The translations under genes were made by a program, and so were the position numbers. Positions 52,547 to 62,297 of a stretch of DNA of 64,000 bases are shown here, piece after piece. Under the pieces are notes generated by a model, which saw only the letters and a list, made by a program, of their open reading frames with translations, did not search any database and was not told where the DNA came from. How positions within the stretch are numbered: position 1 is the stretch's first letter; the number at the start of each line of letters is the position of its first letter. The stretch is from Eubacterium sp. (GTDB lineage Bacteria; Bacillota; Clostridia; Lachnospirales; Lachnospiraceae), in the NCBI GenBank assembly GCA_017433825.1, contig JAFRGL010000006.1:62001-126000 (forward strand), in the 5' to 3' direction.

Positions 52547-53767
52547 ATGAAAAAACAATTTGCGGCGATGACCCTGGCTGCCGTTCTCTGCGCAGCTGTG
52601 ATTACAGCCGGGTGCGGCGCCGGTAAAGAGAAAAGTGATGCTGCGCAGACTGCTTCCCTGCAGTCGGTGCAGGAGGAATCCGAAAAGCAGGCTTCTTCAG
52701 CTGAAGAGACACCGGAAGGACAGCAGTCCTTTGCGGAAGAGCAGCAGATCCAGCCGGTCCCCGTGGACACGGGCTTTTATGAGATGATGGATAAACCGGA
52801 CAAAACGAACCTTGAGGCAGGCATTGCGGACTGGTTCCTGTTCGGCAGGTATTACAACGTCCGTTTCGACGGCAGTTCGGAATGCGACAAAAAGATATTT
52901 GACGATATTCCCGATATGACTTTCCATACCGGGGAAACCAGGCATGTATTAAGCCGTGAAGTAAGTTCGGTGCCGGTATCGATGGTTTGCGAGAGGGCAA
53001 CATCCCTGCACCGTGATACGGTATGGCTTCATACACGGGCTGACTGGGCTGAGCTGTACGGGAAACTGAAGGCGGAACATCCGGATACGGCGGACGAGCT
53101 TCTGAAAAACATTCTGGAGCTGTACAATACGCCGGTCGCGGATATGGCCCTCATCGGAGAGGACGGAAGCGTTTACAGTCATTTCCTTTATATTTATACT
53201 ATGGACGGCGATGTTATGACCTGCCGGCAGATCCGGGGCCTTACGGATGATTTTATGCCGGATTATTATGAAGACACGGATGCACAGACATTTACCGTCC
53301 GTTTTGATGCCGATACACTCGTCATGGAGAATAAGGAGGGCGGAACGGTTACGCTTCTGCCGATGCAGAAATGGAAAACCGCCCGCGGTGAAAGCCGTAC
53401 TTATAACCTGACCGGCGCCATTATGAAAGACGAAGATGCCTTTATGGACATCATTGACGTTTCCCTGAACTGGAATAATACGGAAGGCGCGACCAACGGA
53501 CTGCCGGTCCTGCATTTCCTGGACGGCACGCAGACTGATTTGTATGCGGAAGCCTTCCTGACCGGGGAAAATGAAGTAACCGTGAACTGGAACAATATCA
53601 TCGAGCCGGACGGCACCGTGGTTGGCGGCCCGGGAAGCGTTACCTTCCGATACATCAATGGAGGCGGAATGATGGAGCCGGGACTTGTTATCCTGGACGA
53701 AGAAGGCAATGCCTATCCGTATCTGGGATGGTATGACGATTATCTGACAAATAAAGCCGCCGGCTGA
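52547..53767 (+). CDS. Predicted lipoprotein of unknown function
   Basis: 406 residues: signal peptide with lipobox ITAGC (Cys23), a Glu/Gln/Ser-rich linker of about 50 residues and a large domain with strands such as VRFDGSSECDKKIFDDIPDMTF and AQTFTVRFDADTLVMENKEGGTV and a C-terminal beta segment (VTFRYINGGGMMEPGLVILDEEGNAYPYLG). No known motif. RBS AAGGAAG precedes 52547. It is followed by trmB after 38 bp with no terminator between, so it may share a transcript with trmB and pyk. Confidence 0.8.
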   Translation: MKKQFAAMTLAAVLCAAVITAGCGAGKEKSDAAQTASLQSVQEESEKQASSAEETPEGQQSFAEEQQIQPVPVDTGFYEMMDKPDKTNLEAGIADWFLFGRYYNVRFDGSSECDKKIFDDIPDMTFHTGETRHVLSREVSSVPVSMVCERATSLHRDTVWLHTRADWAELYGKLKAEHPDTADELLKNILELYNTPVADMALIGEDGSVYSHFLYIYTMDGDVMTCRQIRGLTDDFMPDYYEDTDAQTFTVRFDADTLVMENKEGGTVTLLPMQKWKTARGESRTYNLTGAIMKDEDAFMDIIDVSLNWNNTEGATNGLPVLHFLDGTQTDLYAEAFLTGENEVTVNWNNIIEPDGTVVGGPGSVTFRYINGGGMMEPGLVILDEEGNAYPYLGWYDDYLTNKAAG

Positions 53768-53805
53768 GGCGGAAAACTTAAAACCAGACAGGAAGAATAA
53801 CGTAA

Positions 53806-54477
53806 ATGAGACTTCGCAACATCCCGGGTTCCAGGGAAAAAATAGCGGAAAACCGTTTCTGCGTACAGGAGCCGGAGCAGTGGAAAGGAAAATGGAAGGA
53901 ATTCTTCGGAAATGACCATCCCCTGTATCTGGAGATTGGCATGGGCAAAGGCCGTTTCCTGATGGATATGGCGGAGACCTTTCCGGAAAATAACTACATC
54001 GGCATAGAGATGTATTCCAGCGTGCTTGTGCGGGCTTTGGAGAAAGCGGAAGAGCGGTATGCTTCCGCGGAAAAGACGAACTTCGCATTTCTGCGGTTTG
54101 ACGCACGCCTGCTGGATACGGCTTTCGGCGAAAGGGAAGTGGACGGTATTTTCCTGAACTTCTCGGATCCCTGGCCGAAGGACAGGCACGCGAAAAGGCG
54201 CCTTACCAGCCCGGTGTTCCTCGGACAGTACGAAAAAATACTGAAGGAAGGCGCGGGCATCCGGTTCAAGACAGACAATACGGACCTTTTTGACTGGTCG
54301 GAAGAGATCCTGAAGGAAAGAAACTGGAGGATTACGGCATTGACCCGCGACCTGCATGCGGATGAACAGCTTTCAAAAGGCAATATCATGACGGAATATG
54401 AGGAGAAATTCTCCGGACTGGGGCAGAAAATCTGCATGCTGGCAGCCTGCCCGCCGGAGATTTGTGAGGGAGAATAA
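53806..54477 (+). CDS. trmB: tRNA (guanine-N7)-methyltransferase
   Basis: 223 residues. SAM-binding LEIGMGKGRFLMDMAE, the acidic loop NYIGIEMYSSVLV, and the family hallmark LNFSDPWPKDRHAKRRL with the C-terminal TEYEEKFS are all present. It makes m7G at position 46 of tRNAs. Pyruvate kinase follows 2 bp later, an arrangement that suggests cotranscription. Confidence 0.96.
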   Translation: MRLRNIPGSREKIAENRFCVQEPEQWKGKWKEFFGNDHPLYLEIGMGKGRFLMDMAETFPENNYIGIEMYSSVLVRALEKAEERYASAEKTNFAFLRFDARLLDTAFGEREVDGIFLNFSDPWPKDRHAKRRLTSPVFLGQYEKILKEGAGIRFKTDNTDLFDWSEEILKERNWRITALTRDLHADEQLSKGNIMTEYEEKFSGLGQKICMLAACPPEICEGE

Positions 54478-54479
54478 TT

Positions 54480-55895
54480 ATGAGAAAAACGAAAATCATC
54501 TGCACCATCGGACCGGCAAGCGAGGACAAGGAAACCTTAAGAGCCATGTGCCTGGCGGGCATGAACGTGGCCAGACTCAACTTTTCCCATGGCAGCTACG
54601 AAAGCCATGCAAAGGTTATCGAAAACATAAAGGAGGTCAGGGAGGAACTCGGCCTTCCCATTGCCATCCTGCTGGATACCAAAGGCCCGGAGGTCAGGGT
54701 GAAATCCTTTAAGGATGACGGCGCCCAGCTGAATAACGGAAGCCTGTTCATGCTGACCACCAGGGATATCGAAGGAGATGCTTCCGGTGTTTCCCAGACT
54801 TATCCGGGACTGCCGCATGAGCTGAAACCCGGTGATTCGGTATTTGCGGATGACGGCCATATCGTTATGACGGTGGAGAAGACGGAAGGGGAAGATGTTT
54901 ACTGCCGCGTGGTAACCGGCGGTTATTTAAGGAAAAACAAGGGCCTTAATTTCCCGGGAACCAGGCTGCATCTGGACTTTTTAAGCGAGAAGGACAAGGC
55001 GGACCTTCTGTTCGGCATCCGGGAAGACGTGGACCTCGTGGCAGCGTCGTTTGTCAGCGATAAGGCGGATATGGAAAGCATAAGAAGCTTCCTGGACGAA
55101 AACGGCGGTAAAGACATCAACATCATTGCCAAGATCGAAAACAAGCTGGGCCTGGAGAACCTGGAGGAAATCATGGATATCGCTGATGCCGTGATGGTAG
55201 CCAGGGGTGATCTGGGCGTGGAGATTCCCTACGCGGAAGTGCCTTTCCACCAGAAGCAGATTATCCGTCACTGCAACAAGAGGGGCAAGGAAGTTATTAT
55301 TGCCACTGAAATGCTGGAATCCATGACAACGGACACCAGGGCTACCAGGGCGGAAGTTTCCGATGTGGCAAACGGCGTGTATGATTCCGCTTCAGCGCTG
55401 ATGCTTTCCGGTGAAACCGCCAACGGTTCCTATCCGGTGGAAGCCGTGCGGGTAATGGCGGATATTGCCGAGTATACCGAAGGTGTGGTGCGGTACAAAA
55501 AGAATTTCCAGAGAGCGGAGTTCGAAGCCATGAATGTGATGGATTCACTTTCTAGGGCAGCCTGCCAGATAGCGCTGGACCTGGATGCGAAGGCTTTAGG
55601 CATCAGTTCCATCAGCGGGATTACGGCCCGGATGGTCAGCCGATTCCGCTGTCCGGTGGATATTATCGGCATTACATCGGATACGAAGGCCTACTACAAG
55701 CTGGCCTTAACCTGGGGCGTTACGCCTTATCTGGCGGGAAAACGCAGCACACTGGAAACCATTCTGGACAACGGGGCCGTTGTGGCCAAAAGAGTGCTGA
55801 ATCTTTCTCCCGGTGATACCGTCGTGCTTACCGGGGGCAGAAAAGCCGGTGTTCCCGGCAGTACGGATACAATCCGCGTGGAAACGATAATCTGA
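54480..55895 (+). CDS. pyk: Pyruvate kinase
   Basis: 471 residues. TKIICTIGPASEDKE opens the protein; LNFSHGSYESH, the catalytic Lys region IIAKIENKLGLENL, the metal motif MVARGDLGVEIPYAEVP and KRGKEVIIATEMLESM are seen. C-terminal domain ends GDTVVLTGGRKAGVPGSTDTIRVE. It lacks the extra phosphohistidine-like C-terminal domain of Bacillus-type enzymes, so it is of the short type. A terminator follows. Confidence 0.97.
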   Translation: MRKTKIICTIGPASEDKETLRAMCLAGMNVARLNFSHGSYESHAKVIENIKEVREELGLPIAILLDTKGPEVRVKSFKDDGAQLNNGSLFMLTTRDIEGDASGVSQTYPGLPHELKPGDSVFADDGHIVMTVEKTEGEDVYCRVVTGGYLRKNKGLNFPGTRLHLDFLSEKDKADLLFGIREDVDLVAASFVSDKADMESIRSFLDENGGKDINIIAKIENKLGLENLEEIMDIADAVMVARGDLGVEIPYAEVPFHQKQIIRHCNKRGKEVIIATEMLESMTTDTRATRAEVSDVANGVYDSASALMLSGETANGSYPVEAVRVMADIAEYTEGVVRYKKNFQRAEFEAMNVMDSLSRAACQIALDLDAKALGISSISGITARMVSRFRCPVDIIGITSDTKAYYKLALTWGVTPYLAGKRSTLETILDNGAVVAKRVLNLSPGDTVVLTGGRKAGVPGSTDTIRVETII

Positions 55896-55910
55896 CTTTT
55901 TGCACAGATG

Positions 55911-55945
55911 AAAGGGTGAAAATCGGAATAATTTTCACCCTTTTT
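55911..55945 (+). terminator. Terminator after pyk
   Basis: A 13-bp stem (55911-55923 with 55931-55943), 7-nt loop, with T-run CCCTTTTT. Confidence 0.88.
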
Positions 55946-55948
55946 CTA

Positions 55949-55976
55949 TTGCGAAATATTTTTCTTTCAGTATAAT
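55949..55976 (+). promoter_or_regulatory. Promoter of the carB-murB-rapZ-whiA-crh run
   Basis: TTGCGA (55949-55954), 16-bp spacer, TATAAT (55971-55976), 28 bp before the start of carB. Confidence 0.55.
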
Positions 55977-56004
55977 GATAACAAATGATTTTGGAGGACG
56001 ACTT

Positions 56005-59000
56005 ATGCCGAAGAGAACTGACATTCATAAAGTATTGATCATCGGGTCAGGCCCTATCGTAATCGGACAGGCCTGTGAGTTTGACTATTCCGGGACCCAG
56101 GCGTGCAAGGCTTTGAAGAAAGCCGGTTACGAGATCGTTCTGGTGAATTCCAATCCCGCAACGATCATGACCGATCCCGAAACGGCTGACGTTACATATA
56201 TCGAACCTTTAAATGTTGCAAGGCTCGAGCAGATTATTGCAAAGGAACGCCCCGACGCGCTTTTACCGAATTTAGGCGGACAGTCAGGGCTTAATTTATG
56301 CGCTGAACTCTACAAGGAAGGCATGCTCGACGAGTACAACGTGGAAGTTATCGGCGTGCATGTGGACGCGATTGAGAGAGGCGAAGACAGGATTGCCTTC
56401 AAAGAGCAGATGAACGCCATCGGCATTGAAATGGCCAGAAGCGAAGTAGCCTACACGGTGGATGAGGCACTGGACATTGCCGCGAAGCTGGGCTATCCGG
56501 TGGTTCTGCGTCCGGCCTATACCATGGGCGGCGCCGGCGGCGGCCTGGTCTACAATAAAGAAGAACTGAAGACCGTCTGTGCCAGGGGCCTTGCGGCTTC
56601 CCTGGTGGGCCAGGTGCTGGTGGAAGAGTCCGTCAGCGGATGGGAAGAGCTGGAGCTGGAAATCGTCCGGGACAGCAAGGGCAACATGATTACCGTCTGC
56701 TTTATCGAAAACATCGACCCCATGGGCGTTCACACCGGCGATTCCTTCTGTGCAGCCCCCATGCTGACCATTTCAAAGGAAGTGCAGGACCGGCTTCAGA
56801 AGCAGGCCTACGCCATTGTGGATTCCGTACAGGTTATCGGCGGCACCAACGTGCAGTTTGCCCACGACCCGGTAAGTGACCGTATCGTGGTTATCGAGAT
56901 TAATCCCAGAACCTCCCGTTCCTCTGCACTGGCTTCCAAGGCCACCGGCTTCCCGATTGCCCTGGTTTCCGCCATGCTGGCTACCGGCGTTACCCTGGAT
57001 GAGATTCCCTGCGGCAAATACGGCACCCTGGACAAATATTATCCGGACGGCGACGGCGTTGTGCTGAAATTTGCCCGCTGGGCTTTTGAGAAATTTAAAG
57101 ATATCAAGGATGCCCTGGGTACCCAGATGCGGGCGGTGGGCGAAGTCATGAGCATCGGCAAAACCTTCAAGGAAGCTTTCCAGAAAGCCATCCGCAGCCT
57201 GGAGACCGGACGCTACGGTCTGGGATTCGCGAAGGATTTCCACGACATGCCTCTGGATGAGCTGCTTGTAAGACTGCGTACTCCGAACTCGGAGCGGTAT
57301 TTCCAGATTTACGAGGCCTTAAGAAAAGGTGCGACCGTGGATGAAATATATAACCTGACAAAGGTTAAGAAATATTTCCTGAAGCAGATGCTGGAGCTGG
57401 TGGAAGAAGAGGAAGAGCTGCTTGCCCATAAAGGCAGCCTGCCTTCCGATGAAATGCTGACCGCAGCGAAAAAGGACGGCTTCTCCGACAAGTACTTAAG
57501 CCAGCTTCTGGAGATTCCGGAAAAGGATGTCAGGGACCGCCGCACCGAACTGGGCGTAGTGGAAAACTGGGAAGGCATCCATGTGTCCGGCACGCAGGAC
57601 AGCGCTTATTATTACTCCACCTATAACGGTGCGGATAAGAACCCGGTGAAGGACGAACGGCCCAAGGTTATGATTCTCGGCGGCGGCCCGAACCGTATCG
57701 GACAGGGTATCGAATTTGACTACTGCTGCGTACACGCGGCGAAGGCCCTGAAATCCCTGGGCTTTGAGACCATTATCGTCAACTGCAACCCGGAGACCGT
57801 TTCCACCGACTACGATACCTCCGACAAGCTGTATTTCGAACCGCTGACACTGGAGGATGTTTTAAGCATATACCGCAAGGAACAGCCCCTAGGCGTTATC
57901 GCCCAGTTCGGCGGACAGACACCTTTGAACCTGGCTTCCCAGCTGGAGGAAAACGGCGTACGTATCCTGGGCACCTCCCCGTCGGTTATCGATATGGCAG
58001 AAGACCGGGATCTGTTCCGCAATATGATGGACAAGCTGGGTATCCCGATGCCGGAATCCGGCATGGCTTCCAGCGTTGCAGAAGCGAAGGAAATCGCCGG
58101 ACGCATCGGCTATCCGGTGATGGTTCGTCCCTCCTACGTACTTGGAGGCCGCGGCATGGAAGTGGTCTATGATGATGAAAGCATGGAAGAGTACATGCTG
58201 GCGGCTGAAGGCGTTACGCCCGACCGGCCCATCCTCATCGACCGTTTCCTGAACAATGCCATGGAATGCGAGGCAGATGCCATTTCCGACGGCACACATG
58301 CCTTCGTTCCTGCGGTTATGGAGCATATCGAGCTGGCCGGCGTGCATTCCGGCGACTCCGCCTGCATCCTGCCTTCCGCCCATATTTCCGAGAAAAATGT
58401 GCGGCTGATTGAGGAATACACCAGGAAAATCGCGGAAACCATGCACGTCAAGGGCCTGATGAACATGCAGTATGCCATTGAAAATGACGTGGTATATGTG
58501 CTGGAGGCCAATCCGAGGGCATCCCGTACCGTGCCGCTTGTATCCAAGGTCTGCGATATCCGCATGGTGTCCATCGCCACGGATATCATTACCTCGGAGA
58601 TCACAGGAAGACCTTCACCCCTGCCTTCCATGAAGAAAGGGGATATTCCCTACTACGGCGTAAAAGAAGCAGCCTTCCCCTTCAATATGTTCCAGGAAGT
58701 GGACCCGATCTTAGGACCGGAGATGCGTTCCACCGGCGAGGTGCTGGGACTTTCCCATTCCTACGGCGAAGCTTTCCTGAAATCCCAGGAAGCCGTTTCA
58801 CAGGCTCTGCCGCTTTCCGGCACAGTCCTTTTCTCGGTCAATAACCGGGATAAGGCTGAGGTTGCGCAGATTGCACGTATCTTCGCAAGGGCCGGCATGA
58901 AGCTTCTGGCCACCAAAGGCACCTGCATGCTGCTTAGGAGCTGCGACCTGGAAGTGGAAGAAGTATACAAGCTGAATGAAGGCCGGCCGGATATCATCGA

Positions 59001-59226
59001 CCTGATGACCAACGGGGATATCGACCTGGTCATCAATTCGCCCTCCGGGAAGACATCCGTCCATGACGGCGCTTACCTGCGGAAGGCAGCCATCAAGAAC
59101 AGGATTCCCTATATCACCACCATGGCGGCGGCCAGGGCGACTGCGGAAGGTATCCTGTATATGAAATCACACGAAGCAGGCGACGTGGAATCCCTGCAGG
59201 ATTACCACGGCGAAATCAGATATTAA
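56005..59226 (+). CDS. carB: Carbamoyl-phosphate synthase large subunit
   Basis: 1073 residues, full length. It has two homologous halves, each with a pre-ATP-grasp and ATP-grasp domain: IIGSGPIVIGQACEFDYSG with LRPAYTMGGAGGG, and ILGGGPNRIGQGIEFDYC with VRPSYVLGGRGMEVV. The C-terminal MGS-like domain (about 940-1070) binds allosteric effectors. It makes carbamoyl phosphate from bicarbonate, ATP and glutamine-derived ammonia for arginine and pyrimidine synthesis. The small subunit carA is not adjacent. ATG 56005 with GGAGG at 55993-55997 is the start. Confidence 0.97.
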   Translation: MPKRTDIHKVLIIGSGPIVIGQACEFDYSGTQACKALKKAGYEIVLVNSNPATIMTDPETADVTYIEPLNVARLEQIIAKERPDALLPNLGGQSGLNLCAELYKEGMLDEYNVEVIGVHVDAIERGEDRIAFKEQMNAIGIEMARSEVAYTVDEALDIAAKLGYPVVLRPAYTMGGAGGGLVYNKEELKTVCARGLAASLVGQVLVEESVSGWEELELEIVRDSKGNMITVCFIENIDPMGVHTGDSFCAAPMLTISKEVQDRLQKQAYAIVDSVQVIGGTNVQFAHDPVSDRIVVIEINPRTSRSSALASKATGFPIALVSAMLATGVTLDEIPCGKYGTLDKYYPDGDGVVLKFARWAFEKFKDIKDALGTQMRAVGEVMSIGKTFKEAFQKAIRSLETGRYGLGFAKDFHDMPLDELLVRLRTPNSERYFQIYEALRKGATVDEIYNLTKVKKYFLKQMLELVEEEEELLAHKGSLPSDEMLTAAKKDGFSDKYLSQLLEIPEKDVRDRRTELGVVENWEGIHVSGTQDSAYYYSTYNGADKNPVKDERPKVMILGGGPNRIGQGIEFDYCCVHAAKALKSLGFETIIVNCNPETVSTDYDTSDKLYFEPLTLEDVLSIYRKEQPLGVIAQFGGQTPLNLASQLEENGVRILGTSPSVIDMAEDRDLFRNMMDKLGIPMPESGMASSVAEAKEIAGRIGYPVMVRPSYVLGGRGMEVVYDDESMEEYMLAAEGVTPDRPILIDRFLNNAMECEADAISDGTHAFVPAVMEHIELAGVHSGDSACILPSAHISEKNVRLIEEYTRKIAETMHVKGLMNMQYAIENDVVYVLEANPRASRTVPLVSKVCDIRMVSIATDIITSEITGRPSPLPSMKKGDIPYYGVKEAAFPFNMFQEVDPILGPEMRSTGEVLGLSHSYGEAFLKSQEAVSQALPLSGTVLFSVNNRDKAEVAQIARIFARAGMKLLATKGTCMLLRSCDLEVEEVYKLNEGRPDIIDLMTNGDIDLVINSPSGKTSVHDGAYLRKAAIKNRIPYITTMAAARATAEGILYMKSHEAGDVESLQDYHGEIRY

Positions 59227-59241
59227 AGAGGGGTAGGACAC

Positions 59242-60144
59242 GTGGACGGACTGTATGACCGTTTGATACAGATTGCCGGTGAAGACGCGGTTTTTATGAA
59301 TGAACCGATGTCAAAGCATACCAGCTTCCGGATCGGGGGGCCGGCGGAATACTATATTGCGCCGAAAACCGAAGAGTGCCTGAAAGCGCTGGAGGAATAC
59401 TGTGCCGGTCAGGAGGTACCCTGCTGTGTCATCGGCAACGGCACAAACCTGCTTGCTGCCGATGAGGGCATCCGGGGCGTGGTCATCAGTACCTGTGAAG
59501 GCCTTTCCGGTGTCTGCTTCGCAAAGACGGCTGTCACGGCACAGGCGGGCATCCTTCTGTCAAAGCTTGCGGCAGAAGCGGCAAAAAGAAGCCTTTCCGG
59601 CCTGGAGTTCGCAGCCGGAATCCCCGGCTCCCTGGGCGGCGGCGTTACCATGAATGCCGGTGCCTACGGCGGGGAGATGAAAGACATCCTGGTTTCCGCT
59701 GATGTTTATGTGCCGGGTGAAGGCATACGCACCTTTACCGCGGAAGAACTGAAACTGGGCTACCGTACCAGTATTATAAAGGAAAAGGGCTATACCGTGC
59801 TTTCCGCTGTTCTGCAGCTTAAGAACGGGGATGAAAATGCAATCCGGGCGAAAATGGCGGAACTGAAGGAAGCACGTGTTTCCAAGCAGCCTTTGGAATA
59901 TCCCAGCGCGGGCAGCGCCTTTAAAAGACCGGAAGGTTATTTTGCCGGAAAGCTTATTTCGGACGCGGGCCTTAAAGGCTTCTCCGTCGGCGGGGCGCAG
60001 GTTTCAGAAAAGCACGCGGGCTTTATTATCAATACGGGCGGAGCGACCGCAAGGGACGTGAAAGCCCTGATTAATCATATTATTCAGACAGTACAGGAAA
60101 AATTCGGTGTAACACTGGAGCCGGAAATCAGATTTATCGGATAA
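59242..60144 (+). CDS. murB: UDP-N-acetylenolpyruvoylglucosamine reductase
   Basis: 300 residues with GTG start at 59242 (GAGGGGTAGGA upstream). FAD-binding VIGNGTNLLAADEG, LEFAAGIPGSLGGGVTMNAGAYGGEM, the catalytic Ser in YPSAGSAFKRP, the C-terminal Glu in LEPEIRFIG. It completes UDP-MurNAc synthesis with NADPH. Short form lacking the extra loop, of the type IIb enzymes. Twelve bp before rapZ. Confidence 0.96.
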   Translation: MDGLYDRLIQIAGEDAVFMNEPMSKHTSFRIGGPAEYYIAPKTEECLKALEEYCAGQEVPCCVIGNGTNLLAADEGIRGVVISTCEGLSGVCFAKTAVTAQAGILLSKLAAEAAKRSLSGLEFAAGIPGSLGGGVTMNAGAYGGEMKDILVSADVYVPGEGIRTFTAEELKLGYRTSIIKEKGYTVLSAVLQLKNGDENAIRAKMAELKEARVSKQPLEYPSAGSAFKRPEGYFAGKLISDAGLKGFSVGGAQVSEKHAGFIINTGGATARDVKALINHIIQTVQEKFGVTLEPEIRFIG

Positions 60145-60156
60145 GGAGTCTGTAAA

Positions 60157-61047
60157 ATGGTTTCAAGATTTGTTATTGTCACCGGCATGTCTGGGGCGGG
60201 CAAATCCGTTGCCCTGAAAATGCTGGAAGACGCAGGATATTTCTGTGTAGACAACCTGCCGGCAAACATGCTCAAAAGCTTTATCGTCATGCTCCTGTCG
60301 GGCGACAATGAAGACCACGAGCTGATTGCCCTGGGTATGGACGTGCGCAGCGGTTCGGTGCGAGACCTCCTGCCCGGTGTGGAGGAACTGAAGAAAAACA
60401 ACATCCGTTACGAAATCCTCTTTCTGGACGCGGCAGATTCGGTACTGCTGGCCCGTTACAAGGAGTCCAGACGAACCCATCCTCTGTCCGGCCGGGGCGG
60501 CAAGCTCATTACCGGCATTGAAGAAGAGCGCAGAAGGATTGATCCGCTGAAGAAGCATGCGGATTATATCCTGGATACCAGCCATCTTCTGACCAGGGAT
60601 TTGCGGCAGATGCTGGACAGGATATTTGTGGCGGACTCGGATTTCAAAAACCTGGTGGTAAATATTATTTCCTTCGGATTTAAAAACGGCATTCCCGCGG
60701 ATGCGGATATCGTTATGGACGCGCGTTTCCTGCCGAATCCCTACTATGTGGAGGAACTGAAGAAATTAAGCGGTAATGACCGGGAAGTCCGGGACTTTGT
60801 AATGTCGTCCGAACTGGCGCAGACCTACGTCGCCCAGCTGACGGCCATGCTGAACTATCTGCTTCCCCATTATGTGGAAGAGGGCAAAAACCAGCTGGTG
60901 GTTGCCATCGGCTGCACCGGCGGAAGGCACCGTTCGGTGACGATTGCAAATGAGCTTTACGGCCATCTGATGGAAAATAAAAACTACGGGCTGAAGCTGG
61001 AACACCGGGATATGGACAGGGACGCAAGAATAAAGGAATTACAGTAA
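60157..61047 (+). CDS. rapZ: RNase adapter / nucleotide-binding protein RapZ (YvcJ)
   Basis: 296 residues. The Walker A loop is GMSGAGKS (residues 10-17), the N-terminal kinase-like domain continues with CVDNLPANMLKSF and VLLARYKESRRTHPL, and the C-terminal domain has IGCTGGRHRSVTIANEL. In enteric bacteria RapZ guides RNase E to a small RNA; in Gram-positives (YvcJ) it hydrolyses nucleotides and affects competence genes. It is followed 1 bp later by whiA, with no yvcK gene between. Confidence 0.95.
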   Translation: MVSRFVIVTGMSGAGKSVALKMLEDAGYFCVDNLPANMLKSFIVMLLSGDNEDHELIALGMDVRSGSVRDLLPGVEELKKNNIRYEILFLDAADSVLLARYKESRRTHPLSGRGGKLITGIEEERRRIDPLKKHADYILDTSHLLTRDLRQMLDRIFVADSDFKNLVVNIISFGFKNGIPADADIVMDARFLPNPYYVEELKKLSGNDREVRDFVMSSELAQTYVAQLTAMLNYLLPHYVEEGKNQLVVAIGCTGGRHRSVTIANELYGHLMENKNYGLKLEHRDMDRDARIKELQ

Positions 61048-61048
61048 T

Positions 61049-61969
61049 ATGTCTTTTTCATCCACAATCAAGGACGAGCTGGCGGAGGCTGCTGACAGCA
61101 GGGACCACTGCAGGCTCGCATTTCTAGCCGCCGTTACGGCTTTCATAGGACGGTATGCGGAAAACACAGGCTTTGTCTGGTCTTCGGAAAACCTGAAGGT
61201 GCTGGAAACGGTACGGAAAGTCCTGAAAAAGCTTTTCGGTGCCGAATCGGTGCTCCTGTCGGAGAAGAACAGCCGGAACGCCGACTTCTTTACCCTGACA
61301 CCTGAAGCGGAGGATCCGGATGAGCTGAAAGAAGCGCTGCAGGCGGAAAATTTTACCGCCTTGATGGCAGAAGGACGTTTCCTTTCTTCCTTTACGAAGA
61401 AGAACTGCTGCGTACGCGCGGCATTAAGAGGCGCTTTTCTTGCTGCGGGCACCTTAAGCAATCCGGACCGGTTCTATCACTTCGAGATTGTCTGCCGTAC
61501 GAAACCCGGAGCAGAAGAGACCGCCGGGCTGATTGAACGGCTGGGGATTCATGCCAGGATTATCAAAAGGAAGGCCTCTTTCGTCGTCTATGTGAAAGAT
61601 AGTGACGGTATCTCGGATCTTCTGGGATACATGGGTGCATCCAGAGGCATGCTGGAGATGGAAAATGCCCGGATTATCCGGCAGACAAGAGGCAATGTGA
61701 ACCGGAAGGTGAACTGCGAAACGGCCAATATCAACAAAACCGCAAACGCTTCCGCAAGGCAGATTGAAGACATACTTTTCATAGAGGAAAAAACAGGGCT
61801 TGAATTTTTGCCAAACGGACTTGACGAAACGGCCCGACTTAGGATAAAATATCCCGAGTACTCTTTACAGGAGCTTGGACAGCTGCACAGCCCGCCCATC
61901 AGCAAATCCGGTGTGAACCACAGACTTGCGAAGATAAGCGGGATTGCGGAAAGCCTGAAATCCGAATAA
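61049..61969 (+). CDS. whiA: DNA-binding protein WhiA
   Basis: 306 residues. The N-terminal part is a LAGLIDADG-like fold (DHCRLAFLAAVTAFIGR, CCVRAALRGAFLAAGTLSNPDRFYHFEIV), and the C-terminal HTH segment has RIKYPEYSLQELGQLHSPPISKSGVNHRLAKI. WhiA controls sporulation in actinomycetes and division/chromosome processes in Firmicutes. It lies 1 bp after rapZ, the usual partner. Confidence 0.95.
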   Translation: MSFSSTIKDELAEAADSRDHCRLAFLAAVTAFIGRYAENTGFVWSSENLKVLETVRKVLKKLFGAESVLLSEKNSRNADFFTLTPEAEDPDELKEALQAENFTALMAEGRFLSSFTKKNCCVRAALRGAFLAAGTLSNPDRFYHFEIVCRTKPGAEETAGLIERLGIHARIIKRKASFVVYVKDSDGISDLLGYMGASRGMLEMENARIIRQTRGNVNRKVNCETANINKTANASARQIEDILFIEEKTGLEFLPNGLDETARLRIKYPEYSLQELGQLHSPPISKSGVNHRLAKISGIAESLKSE

Positions 61970-62031
61970 GAAGTACTTATTTACCCGTAACGGGAAAATG
62001 AACGGCGTAATCTGCCTCTGGAGGATTGGAA

Positions 62032-62286
62032 ATGATCAAAAAACCGGTCAGAATCATGATTTCCGACGGTCTCGAAGCCAGACCGATTGCTATGCTTGTA
62101 CAGGTTGCGAATCAGTTTGAAAGTGATATCTATATCGAAAGCGGGACCAGAAGAATCAATGCCAAAAGTATAATGGGCATGATGACCCTCGGCCTTGATG
62201 CAGGCGAGAGCGTTACGGTTTCTGCCGACGGTGCAGATGAAGAGACAGCAATGGAAATGGTGGAAGCCTACCTGACAGATAAATAA
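62032..62286 (+). CDS. crh: Crh-like HPr protein lacking the PTS His (Glu15)
   Basis: 84 residues, HPr fold. The usual GLHARPAA motif reads GLEARPIA, so residue 15 is Glu rather than the phosphoenolpyruvate-accepting His; the regulatory Ser46 is kept in NAKSIMGMMTLG. Crh of Bacillus has Gln at residue 15 and the same rapZ-yvcK-whiA-crh neighbourhood, so a catabolite-regulation role via Ser46 phosphorylation and CcpA is likely, without sugar-transport function. ATG 62032 with GGAGGA at 62020-62025 is chosen over an upstream TTG. Confidence 0.9.
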   Translation: MIKKPVRIMISDGLEARPIAMLVQVANQFESDIYIESGTRRINAKSIMGMMTLGLDAGESVTVSADGADEETAMEMVEAYLTDK

Positions 62287-62297
62287 ACCAGGTAAAT

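Noticed and set aside
52949-54106. Minus-strand frame of 385 codons
   Set aside because: It crosses the lipoprotein and trmB genes, both strongly supported on the plus strand.
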